Origin: Chitinophaga japonensis
GTDB lineage: Bacteria; Bacteroidota; Bacteroidia; Chitinophagales; Chitinophagaceae
Length of the DNA stretch: 64,000 nucleotides
Assembly (NCBI RefSeq): GCF_007830125.1
Contig: NZ_VLLG01000005.1
Coordinates: forward strand, 744,001 to 808,000
Direction of reading: 5' to 3'
Part shown: piece by piece, positions 54,270-62,226 of the stretch
Numbering within the stretch: the first letter of the stretch is position 1
How the letters are laid out: every line of letters begins with the position of its first letter
Position numbers and translations under genes: made by a program
Notes under the pieces: generated by a model
What the model saw: only the letters and a program-made list of their open reading frames with translations
The model's database searches: none
What the model was told of the DNA's origin: nothing

Positions 54270-55085
54270 TTATAATTTATGCCCTGCCGCAAGCAGGTGC
54301 TTAACGCCCCATTCTTCCGGCAGCATGAAGTTTTTTGCCGTTTCAAAATTTGATGTTATGGCCGCCATCCTCCCGGCATATTCATCCATGGATATCCTTT
54401 CAAGAATATGCTGCAGCTCCTCAAGAGTTTGAAAGAATATGATGCCATCCGGGTCAAAATATTCTGCAACCTTCTGCGATCCCCAATAAACAGGAACTGT
54501 TCCCGTCAGAAAGCAATCCATGATCTTTTCGCTGAAGTAGGCGTCCCTGTTGATGTTCTCTACGGCTATCGAGTAGGCATAGTCATTCAGCGCTGCGGAC
54601 TTCAGCGCGATCTCCCTGAATCCTTTTCCAAACTGCGGGATATGTGCCGGCAACATTGCCCGTATCTGCTGCCTGAGCCTGTGCCCCTCCGTCCAGTCCT
54701 TACTGCTGGCGATGAATGAGCACAGCCGTGATTTGCCGGCTATCCTGATGCTTGCCGGCTCTATCCAGCATCCTCCGGTGGGAACAAACCGGGCATTGGG
54801 CACCAGGCTCATCACCTCTTCATCGTGGGTCCACACTTCGGTGAACAGGGTATAATTTTGCACCAGCCAGTAGTAAACGTAGGGATATATGGAGGCCGGC
54901 TCCACCAGCCATGCAATCTTTTCTCCACCTACGCCGATAAGGTCATCATTGAGATACATATCTGTGTACACAACTGGGCCGGGCTGCGAACAGGTCCTGT
55001 CCCACTCAAACGAGGGGCGCTGGCAGAAAGGGGAAGAGTATTCCTGGTGAGGAAAGTTCTCATCCTTCAGGTTGATCCGGATCAT
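54270..55085 (-). CDS. GT10-like (alpha-1,3-fucosyltransferase type) glycosyltransferase
   Basis: 271 residues. The C-terminal half contains YAYSIAVENINRDAYFSEKI followed by FLTGTVPVYWGS, very close to the donor-binding signature of GT10 fucosyltransferases (IAxENs...YxTEKl...GxVPVYxG). The N-terminal half has IAWLVEPASIYPYVYYW, consistent with the acceptor domain. GDP-fucose use is plausible but not proven; similar signatures occur in other transferases of the same clan. Part of the packed peptide operon. Confidence 0.8.
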   Translation of the reverse strand: MIRINLKDENFPHQEYSSPFCQRPSFEWDRTCSQPGPVVYTDMYLNDDLIGVGGEKIAWLVEPASIYPYVYYWLVQNYTLFTEVWTHDEEVMSLVPNARFVPTGGCWIEPASIRIAGKSRLCSFIASSKDWTEGHRLRQQIRAMLPAHIPQFGKGFREIALKSAALNDYAYSIAVENINRDAYFSEKIMDCFLTGTVPVYWGSQKVAEYFDPDGIIFFQTLEELQHILERISMDEYAGRMAAITSNFETAKNFMLPEEWGVKHLLAAGHKL

Positions 55086-55112
55086 TTTTCTTCTGATTAA
55101 GGTCCCGGGAAA

Positions 55113-55985
55113 TCAGGCAGGTATATGGTCCTTCTCCAATTGCCGGAGCAGGGCTGCCCTTACTTCCTCCACTGTAATATTATGCATGCACCGTTTATCA
55201 TACGGGCAGTCGCTATCCAGCAATATATCCAGGCAAGGGGCGCAGCGTACGGGCTTATAGAGGTTAATATTGTTGGGATGGCCCCATACTTCAGGCTGGG
55301 AAGGGCCAAAAAGGACCACGCCCGGTATACCGAAGGCATTCGTTGCATGTGAAAAAGAAGAATTGACGCCAACAAATCCCCTGGCATGCTTGATAAAGGC
55401 CAGCGCCTCCCGGAAGGTGGTTCCCCGCAGGTCTACGGCCTGCTTTACCTTCAGCTCGTCCTTCAATCCCAACTGTATAAAGGTGTATTCCGGCATCGAC
55501 CTTATCAACTTATCCCAGTTATTGAAAGGCCACTCCTGGTTCTTTGAGCATCTTGATGTAATGTGTAACACCACCGGGTTTTTAAACCCGGACATATATT
55601 CCCGCGCCTTACGTTCTTCCTCCGGCGTCAGGAATACCCGGATGTTCTTATCTTCCAGCGTTACATCAAACATATCTGCTATGATCTCCTTTGCACTTTT
55701 CCGGTAGTAAAGGCTGGGGCTCAGGTGCCCGTAAAGAAAAGTGTGAAACTTCGCCCATTTAAAATAGTACATTGTGAAGGCTACCGGGTTGGCAAAAAAG
55801 GAGGTGCTTCTTATGGCATCTATGTCCGGGTTGTTCCTGAATATTTCCCGGTGTCCTTTGGTGGGACAGTATACAATGATCCTGCAACCGGGGTGTTTTT
55901 GTTTGAGGGCTTTAAAGGCAGGGGTGCTAAGCAGGATGTCGCCCAGTCCTCCCCAGGCGATCACCCGAATTTTTTTTCTCCGCAT
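55113..55985 (-). CDS. GT9 (heptosyltransferase-like) glycosyltransferase
   Basis: 290 residues. GT9 features: IRVIAWGGLGDILLSTPAFK at the start, WPFNNWDKLIRSM, DLRGTTFREALAFIKHARGF, GVNSSFSHATNAFGIPGVVL and FGPSQPEVWGH. The ADP-heptose transferase family usually acts on lipopolysaccharide, but relatives glycosylate antibiotics. The late CAPCLDILLDSDCPYDKRC is a Cys-rich addition typical of some members. Genes before and after are in the same operon with 15- and 27-bp gaps. Confidence 0.9.
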   Translation of the reverse strand: MRRKKIRVIAWGGLGDILLSTPAFKALKQKHPGCRIIVYCPTKGHREIFRNNPDIDAIRSTSFFANPVAFTMYYFKWAKFHTFLYGHLSPSLYYRKSAKEIIADMFDVTLEDKNIRVFLTPEEERKAREYMSGFKNPVVLHITSRCSKNQEWPFNNWDKLIRSMPEYTFIQLGLKDELKVKQAVDLRGTTFREALAFIKHARGFVGVNSSFSHATNAFGIPGVVLFGPSQPEVWGHPNNINLYKPVRCAPCLDILLDSDCPYDKRCMHNITVEEVRAALLRQLEKDHIPA

Positions 55986-56000
55986 GGCTTATACTTGTTT

Positions 56001-56210
56001 TTATTCATGCTCTGTTTTATCCGATGTGAGCCATTCCAACTGGCCCAACGCAAATTCCCATATCTCCTTTTCCTTTTTCAGGAATCCCAGTAACCGAAAG
56101 TTCCATTTACTATGGTGGCTTTTCAATTCCTCCTGGATCCTTTCTTCCACGATCAATAGATTGGCCTTTAGCTCAGTGATCCTGGCTATTACCTCAGCTT
56201 CATTTCTCAT
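56001..56210 (-). CDS. Small coiled-coil protein of unknown function
   Basis: 69 residues, highly charged and helical: EAEVIARITELKANLLIVEE at the N-terminus, then QLEWLTSDKTEHE at the end. No membrane segment or known domain. Real coding is supported by its fit between the FtsX permease gene (33-bp gap) and the GT9 gene (15-bp gap) and by heptad-like spacing of Ile/Leu. It may help assemble the glycosyltransferases or transporter; that is a guess. Confidence 0.6.
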   Translation of the reverse strand: MRNEAEVIARITELKANLLIVEERIQEELKSHHSKWNFRLLGFLKKEKEIWEFALGQLEWLTSDKTEHE

Positions 56211-56243
56211 ATGTTAATACGATTTGTCCGCTACCGGAATGTT

Positions 56244-58610
56244 TTAGTCTCTTCTTAAGTTATTAACAGGATTAACAGTTGCGGCTTTAATTGCCTGGAA
56301 ACTTACTGTCAGCGATGCTATCAGCATAACAATAACACCTGCTACCAGGAATATCCACCAGCTAATATTGATACGATAGGCGAAATTCTGCAACCATTTA
56401 TACATGGCCCACCAGGCCAGCGGGAAAGCTATTACAACGGCGATCATCACCAATTTTATGAAGTATTTTACCAACATATAGATGATACCGGCTGCGCTGG
56501 CGCCCAATACCTTCCGTATGCTGATCTCCCTGGTACGCTGCTCTGCCGTGTACATCGCCAGCCCGAACAATCCCATGCAGGAAATGAAAATGGCCAGAAA
56601 CGCAAATATATTTGCGAGCTTCTCTACCATCATCTCACTACGGTATTGCTGTGCAAACAGGTCGTCTGCAAATTTGTAATCCAGCGGGTACTCAGGGTTA
56701 AACCTTTTCCATGTATCCGTCAGCGTGGCGATCACATTTCTTGTTTTGCCGGCCTGTATCCTTATAACAGCCAGCTTAAAGGCATTAGGCGTCATAAAAT
56801 TGATAAACAACGGCGTGATCGGTTCATGGAGTGAATGCAGGTGAAAATCCTTTATAACCCCGATAATCCGTCCCGGCTTCCCTTCATAGGTCACTATCTG
56901 CCCTACCGGCTCCTTCATGCCCATTACCTTGGCTGCAGCCTCATTAATAAGAAAATTAGCAGAATCTCCGCCAAAGGAACGGTCAAAATCCCGGCCTGCC
57001 TTCAACTGGACTTTCAGGGTATTTGTAAAACCATAATCAACTGACATCTGCCAGAAGCCTACTTTTTCATTGGGATCTTTTCCTGTCCAGCTTACCGACT
57101 CCGTGTGCATACCCACATCTGTTGGTATGGCAGTTGCGTTGGTCATACTTTCTATACCCCCGCTCTGCAGGAGTGTTGCCCTGAAAGCGGCGTCATTCCT
57201 GGAAAGATCGCCTTCCAGCGGCACATAGATCACATTTTCACGGTCCAGCCCCAGGTTCTTTGTCTGCACATAGTGCATCTGCCGGTACACGATCAGTGTG
57301 CAGATGATGAGGACAATAGATAAAGAGAACTGGAAGATCACCAGGGCCTTCCTGAATACAGTGGCGCTGGAACTGGTCTTCAGCACACCCTTCAATACCG
57401 CTATAGGGTTCAACGAGGACAAAAACAGGGCAGGGTAGCTACCGGCAACAAAGCCGGTAACAAGCACGAGCGCCGGCAGCACTATGATAAATATAGGATT
57501 ATACAGGTGCGTGTACAGGTGCTTGCCTGTGAGGTCATTAAATACAGGCAGGAATGACAGTACCAATACAATGGCTACGATCACGGCGAGCATAGTGGTA
57601 ATAATAGCTTCCCCTATGAACTGGCCGAATAAACGGCCCCTGTCTGCACCGATAGCTTTCCGTATGCCCACTTCCTTTGCCCGCTTTACCGACCGTGCGG
57701 TAGTAAGGTTCATAAAATTGGCGCAGGCAATTAAAATAATAAAGACAGCGATAATTGAAAAAAGCCTGACATACTCGATCCTGCCGCCATCTGCAACGCC
57801 TTTTGTAAAACGGGAATAGAGGTACATTTCCCCATACGGCTGCAATGACATGGCTTTGTCCTTTATATTGCCATCATGCCGGGTAAGAAAATCCCTGATC
57901 TTACTGTTTACCTTTTCAACTGAAGTATTGGGACGGAGCATTACATAGGTATGCGGACCAAAAGCATTCCAGCCGCCGGTCAACCAGGGAATGTCATCAA
58001 AACTGTATTTGATGGGCAATACAAAATCGAACCTGAGTGATGAGTTTTCCGGGATGTCCGCCATCACGCCCGTTACCCGGAAATTCCTGTTGTTATTCAC
58101 ACGGATGACCTTGCCCACAGGATCTTCCCCGGGAAAATATGTGTCCGCCATTTTCAGGGAGATCACGATCTCATCAGGGGAAGACAGTACTGTATTTACA
58201 TCTCCTTTTACCAGCGGGAATGTGAACATCCTGAAAAAGTCAGGGCTAACACAGCGTCCCTTTTCCCGGCCGATCTTTTCTCCTGCTGCAACAGCCGGCT
58301 CGTATTCCCACAGTACTGTTGCTGCCCCTGCCACCTCAGGTATCTCATTTTTAAAGGCTTCCGCCAATAGCCCCGGGGTAGCGTCAAAACTGCTGATCAC
58401 ACTACCATCTTTATCCAACTGGTGAACCATCACCTTGTACAGCCGGTTCTCATGCTCATGGAACCTGTCATAACTCAGCTCATCCTGTACCCATAAATAA
58501 ATAAGCAGGCTGCAGGCAATGCCCAATCCCAAACCAAGAATATTAATAACGGAGAAGATCTTGTTATGCATTAAATTTCTCCAGGCAATTTTGAGGTAGT
58601 TTTTCAACAT
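56244..58610 (-). CDS. FtsX/MacB-type ABC transporter permease
   Basis: 788 residues with eight or so membrane segments. N-terminus LKNYLKIAWRNLMHNKIFSV leads into helix 1 and a MacB periplasmic core domain (about 45-240), then the first FtsX domain (ARSVKRAKEVGIRKAIGADR), a second periplasmic domain, and the C-terminal FtsX domain (AIFISCMGLFGLAMYTAEQ, ISIRKVLGASAAGI). Such permeases pair with a separate ATPase and often act with antimicrobial-peptide export or resistance. No cognate ATPase is next to it. In a peptide operon, self-protection or export is a reasonable inference. Confidence 0.92.
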   Translation of the reverse strand: MLKNYLKIAWRNLMHNKIFSVINILGLGLGIACSLLIYLWVQDELSYDRFHEHENRLYKVMVHQLDKDGSVISSFDATPGLLAEAFKNEIPEVAGAATVLWEYEPAVAAGEKIGREKGRCVSPDFFRMFTFPLVKGDVNTVLSSPDEIVISLKMADTYFPGEDPVGKVIRVNNNRNFRVTGVMADIPENSSLRFDFVLPIKYSFDDIPWLTGGWNAFGPHTYVMLRPNTSVEKVNSKIRDFLTRHDGNIKDKAMSLQPYGEMYLYSRFTKGVADGGRIEYVRLFSIIAVFIILIACANFMNLTTARSVKRAKEVGIRKAIGADRGRLFGQFIGEAIITTMLAVIVAIVLVLSFLPVFNDLTGKHLYTHLYNPIFIIVLPALVLVTGFVAGSYPALFLSSLNPIAVLKGVLKTSSSATVFRKALVIFQFSLSIVLIICTLIVYRQMHYVQTKNLGLDRENVIYVPLEGDLSRNDAAFRATLLQSGGIESMTNATAIPTDVGMHTESVSWTGKDPNEKVGFWQMSVDYGFTNTLKVQLKAGRDFDRSFGGDSANFLINEAAAKVMGMKEPVGQIVTYEGKPGRIIGVIKDFHLHSLHEPITPLFINFMTPNAFKLAVIRIQAGKTRNVIATLTDTWKRFNPEYPLDYKFADDLFAQQYRSEMMVEKLANIFAFLAIFISCMGLFGLAMYTAEQRTREISIRKVLGASAAGIIYMLVKYFIKLVMIAVVIAFPLAWWAMYKWLQNFAYRINISWWIFLVAGVIVMLIASLTVSFQAIKAATVNPVNNLRRD

Positions 58611-58654
58611 AACGCTTTGAATTCTTACTTAAGATACCCATTCTTTTTCATAAG

Positions 58655-59572
58655 TTATAACTTTCCCGGCCGTACCTGCTCCTGGTTTGAATAAATCGTT
58701 ATCGTAAAATACTCCTCCTCGCTGAAAAACAGGTCGGGGGTAAAGAACTTGTCCTCTATGCCGAAGTAGCGGGATGTTTGAACAGCGGGATACACCACAC
58801 CCAGGAAGATCAGTATAATCCTGCAGGAGGCATTGGCAGCATAACGATCCAGCTTATCCATAAAGCGCTCAGCGATCTCGTCTGTAAACGGCCGCCAGAA
58901 GTACAATACCAGATCCCCTGCCGGGAATTCATATTCCAGTGCGTCTATACATTGCAGGTCAAAAACATTACACTGCAAAGCTGCAGAGCGGTAAGCCCCG
59001 ATGTTCTTTCCTGCTGTTTCATGCAGATACGCGGAATGTTCGATCCCGACGATTTTCCGGAAGGGGTATGCAGCAGCCAGCAGTAAATTCCTTCCCAGAC
59101 CGGAGCCTACATCAATAAATGTGCAACTGCTATACTGTACATTATATTTCTCCAGCGCATCCAGGGCCATTTTCACGGAAGACACCGGGCTGGGATGATA
59201 CCTGCCGGAAGTCCTGAACCGCTCCAGGGAGATCTCTTCCGGCAATTCGTACTGGGTGAGGATAGGGCTGGTGGTAGTGCCAAACTTCCCGTCAAAATCG
59301 TCCGCCTCCTCTCTTATGACCGTCAGGTGGTCTACCTCCCGGTTTACCTTAAGAAATGCGATCAGGCCATCGATCTCTATTTTTTCCCGGGTTATATAAT
59401 GGTGTACGATCTTCGTGAGGTTGGCCGCCACAGCGGGCGCATACTCCCGGCAAAGCTCCTCGCAGACACCGAGGATCATCCGGTTTCTTTCCGATTCATT
59501 CCCTGCGTCCATACAGGCTCCCCGTATAGCTTCCAGCCGTTCCACCAGGTTGGCGGTTAGATTAGGTGTCAT
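58655..59572 (-). CDS. Class I SAM-dependent methyltransferase
   Basis: 305 residues. The N-terminal 150 residues are helical and unassigned. The Rossmann core follows: TFIDVGSGLGRNLLLAA (motif I), IVGIEHSAYLHETAGKNI (with the acidic ribose-binding Glu), and GDLVLYFWRPFTDEIAERFM (motif IV region). It could methylate the peptide, a sugar, or an acid. It sits between the exporter and the FtsX permease genes. No signal peptide. Confidence 0.8.
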   Translation of the reverse strand: MTPNLTANLVERLEAIRGACMDAGNESERNRMILGVCEELCREYAPAVAANLTKIVHHYITREKIEIDGLIAFLKVNREVDHLTVIREEADDFDGKFGTTTSPILTQYELPEEISLERFRTSGRYHPSPVSSVKMALDALEKYNVQYSSCTFIDVGSGLGRNLLLAAAYPFRKIVGIEHSAYLHETAGKNIGAYRSAALQCNVFDLQCIDALEYEFPAGDLVLYFWRPFTDEIAERFMDKLDRYAANASCRIILIFLGVVYPAVQTSRYFGIEDKFFTPDLFFSEEEYFTITIYSNQEQVRPGKL

Positions 59573-59604
59573 GTGGATATTTTTTTCGTGATCAGGATAT
59601 ATAT

Positions 59605-61239
59605 TTATGCCATTGTTTTCGCCGTTCCATACACTTTCATCAGCTCTATCTCCCCTTCCTGGAACTTATAGATGTAATCGCAGCAACTATAATAATGGTC
59701 GTCATGGGTAATAGCCACTATTGTGAAGCCCTCCTGCTTCAGGAACTGCAGGATCACGGTATAGAATTTTTTCCTGAAATACGGGTCCTGGTCCGCGCCA
59801 AACTCGTCCAGGATAAGTATCGGCTTCTTCTCCAGCATGGCGCATATGAGGGCCAGGCGTTTCCTTTGTCCCGTGGAAAGATCGATCGTGGTGAACCGGG
59901 TGCCGTCAAAGGATACTTTATCTTCCAGCTCAAACATCTTGATGTAGCCATCCACTTTATCCTGCGCTACATTCTCCACGCTATAACATTCGTCAAAGAG
60001 GTGAAAATCGCTGAACACCGGTGCAAAGAGAGCCCTGTAGCTGTATGACCTGGCATCCTCCACCTTTACATCATTCACATAAAATGTTCCTTTGTCTGCC
60101 GCAAACAGGCCTACCAACAGGTTGATAAAAGTGGTTTTCCCGCTCCCGTTGTTACCGCATATAAATACGATCTTCCCTGCTTCCAGGCTAAAGTCCAGGG
60201 CGCCCACGCTAAACGGCCTTTCCCCGCCATGCTCGCCCTGGTACTGGTAGAACACCTGCTTCAGTTCCAGTTTTTCAAATGTTACGGGGGCATGTGTATC
60301 CACGGTACCGGCATCTGTTTCCCACAGGTCATTTTTCAGGGAGGCCAGTCTTTTCAGCGATGTTTTGGCCTGTGAAAAACCGGGTATCAGTATCACTACG
60401 GTCTCAATAGGACCAAATACATATAGCACCAGGAATATAAAATTGACCAGCACGTCGTTTGGTATGGAAAATGCTTTCCCCAGGTAAAGCAGTAAGGCGC
60501 CAATGAATGCATAAAAAGCCATCTGCCCGATCACGCGGTTATTCAGGAAAGTGACCAGCGCCTTCTTATTCAGGGCGGCAGAGGCATCCAATGCGCCTAC
60601 CATGTGCTTCTGCTCAATGGCGGTGCCCTTCTTCCGTTCTATAACAATCTCCTTAAAGCCATCCAATATTTCATTCAGGTACCTTCCAAACCGGTCATCG
60701 TGCTTCATTGCCTTACTGAACAGGGCGTGGCCTTTCTTCTCGCTATAGGCATATATAAAGATGGTGAACATCAACAGTGCAACGGTGCACAGCAGCAGCT
60801 TCCAGGAGATCAATGCCATATATACAAAGCAGATCACGACAATGATAAAGTTGGTCACTACATCCACAAAGCTGACGGATGACTGCACAATGTTCCCCAC
60901 GTCCCGGGTCATGGCGGAATAGATGCGTTCCTTATTCTTAACCAGCGGGTAATAGGCGGATTTCAGGATCATCTGGAGAATATCGTGCCGCAGGCGGTGC
61001 AGCACTTCCTGGGTAAAGCCAATGATATTCCTGGACACCAGCCACCTGCCAACAAAGGAAAGCGACAATGCTGCCGCAAACAGGAGCATATAGTTTACTG
61101 AGGGAAGGGGTGCATCTGTAAGATAGCTTTTCAGCACATTATTGATAATGTATATAATGCACATATTTCCGCCAGCCGTTACAATGCTAAGCGCTACAAA
61201 ATAGATGTACTTTCTTATGTTAGCTTTTATCAGGTCCAT
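59605..61239 (-). CDS. Cyclic-peptide export ABC transporter (SyrD/PvdE type)
   Basis: 544 residues: six membrane segments in the first 290, then an ATPase. Walker A ICGNNGSGKTTFINLLVG, signature IDLSTGQRKRLALICAMLEK and Walker B PILILDEFGADQDPYFRK. The DEFGADQDP form, with Gln/Asp after the Walker B, is typical of the cyclic peptide transporter family that exports lipopeptides and pyoverdine precursors. It fits directly downstream of the SyrP-like and NRPS genes (15-bp gap). It most likely moves the NRPS product across the inner membrane. Confidence 0.93.
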   Translation of the reverse strand: MDLIKANIRKYIYFVALSIVTAGGNMCIIYIINNVLKSYLTDAPLPSVNYMLLFAAALSLSFVGRWLVSRNIIGFTQEVLHRLRHDILQMILKSAYYPLVKNKERIYSAMTRDVGNIVQSSVSFVDVVTNFIIVVICFVYMALISWKLLLCTVALLMFTIFIYAYSEKKGHALFSKAMKHDDRFGRYLNEILDGFKEIVIERKKGTAIEQKHMVGALDASAALNKKALVTFLNNRVIGQMAFYAFIGALLLYLGKAFSIPNDVLVNFIFLVLYVFGPIETVVILIPGFSQAKTSLKRLASLKNDLWETDAGTVDTHAPVTFEKLELKQVFYQYQGEHGGERPFSVGALDFSLEAGKIVFICGNNGSGKTTFINLLVGLFAADKGTFYVNDVKVEDARSYSYRALFAPVFSDFHLFDECYSVENVAQDKVDGYIKMFELEDKVSFDGTRFTTIDLSTGQRKRLALICAMLEKKPILILDEFGADQDPYFRKKFYTVILQFLKQEGFTIVAITHDDHYYSCCDYIYKFQEGEIELMKVYGTAKTMA

Positions 61240-61254
61240 CTTAAATAGCTTGTG

Positions 61255-62226
61255 TTATTGGGAATCATAAGCAGGTTCCATAATGGCGGTAGCAATTGTG
61301 CGCTCCCCCCTGTACGGATTGCGCCCATGCGCTACCAGCATGTTATCCAGGAAGATGATATCTCCTTTCTCATAGGGAAAGACGACCCTGTTCCGCTCAT
61401 AGGCATTCCTGATGTCCAGGTACTCCTCGTAAGTGATCTCCGCCCCATCCCCAAAAAAAGTCTCGGACGACAGGTACTCCTGCGGGAGCGTTTCACCGGG
61501 TTGCATATCCAGCTCTTCATACCGTGAGAACCTGTGAAAGAAGAATACGTGGTTGAACCATGTTTCATCTCCTGATACGGGGTGTTTGTAGATAGCGGGC
61601 TTTACCCATTCAATTACAAGATCTTCATCCCTGAACTCAAATTGTATATCATACTTCCGGCAGATCTCCGCCACGTCCTGCTTCACGGGGGTCTGGAATA
61701 CCTCCTGCCAGGGCATGCCAAGCCCGGCGGAAAGATTACGGCGGTATTTCACGCCTTTTGACCGGAATTTGCTGACCAGGTCCGGGCTGATATCCTTTAA
61801 CACTTTCCGGGAATCGGCCAGTGGGGTTTCTCCTCCTTCCAATGCGGGCCGGAGACAGCAGAAAGCGATCTTCATTCCCCATGCCCGGCTGTAGGAAGAT
61901 TCATTGTGCATGTTTATGCTGCGTTCATTCGGATAAGAGGTAGACCTGTAGATATTCTTTACGCTCCTGTCCAGTTCTTCCCTGGGGGAAGAACGGAACA
62001 TATAAGGGATAGGCGTGTCAGTAAAGCATTTTATCACCTGGTTAAAATGTTCCACTGTTTCTACACGGAAACCCCTGAAAAGAATACCGCCGTGCCTGAG
62101 CAGATCGTTCTCCAGTCGGCGTTCGTGCTTCCTGATCCATTCAACCAGGTCTGTCCCCTCCATACCGGGAGTGATCATCAAAGGCAGGCCGCCATTTTCC
62201 CTGTTGGTGCTATGTGGTGCTGTCAT
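61255..62226 (-). CDS. SyrP/AsnO-type Fe(II)/2-oxoglutarate hydroxylase
   Basis: 323 residues of the TauD family. Iron ligands: HNE motif in NMHNESSYSRAWGMKIAF (His107, Glu109) and the distal His300 in MLVAHGRNPYRGERTIATAI, with Arg309 as likely 2-oxoglutarate anchor. The HxE rather than HxD form is shared with the asparagine hydroxylase AsnO. SyrP-like enzymes beta-hydroxylate Asp or Asn during peptide assembly. The adjacent adenylation domain is predicted to load Asn, so the product is probably beta-hydroxyasparagine (inference). Its ATG overlaps the NRPS stop (62223-62226). Confidence 0.92.
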   Translation of the reverse strand: MTAPHSTNRENGGLPLMITPGMEGTDLVEWIRKHERRLENDLLRHGGILFRGFRVETVEHFNQVIKCFTDTPIPYMFRSSPREELDRSVKNIYRSTSYPNERSINMHNESSYSRAWGMKIAFCCLRPALEGGETPLADSRKVLKDISPDLVSKFRSKGVKYRRNLSAGLGMPWQEVFQTPVKQDVAEICRKYDIQFEFRDEDLVIEWVKPAIYKHPVSGDETWFNHVFFFHRFSRYEELDMQPGETLPQEYLSSETFFGDGAEITYEEYLDIRNAYERNRVVFPYEKGDIIFLDNMLVAHGRNPYRGERTIATAIMEPAYDSQ

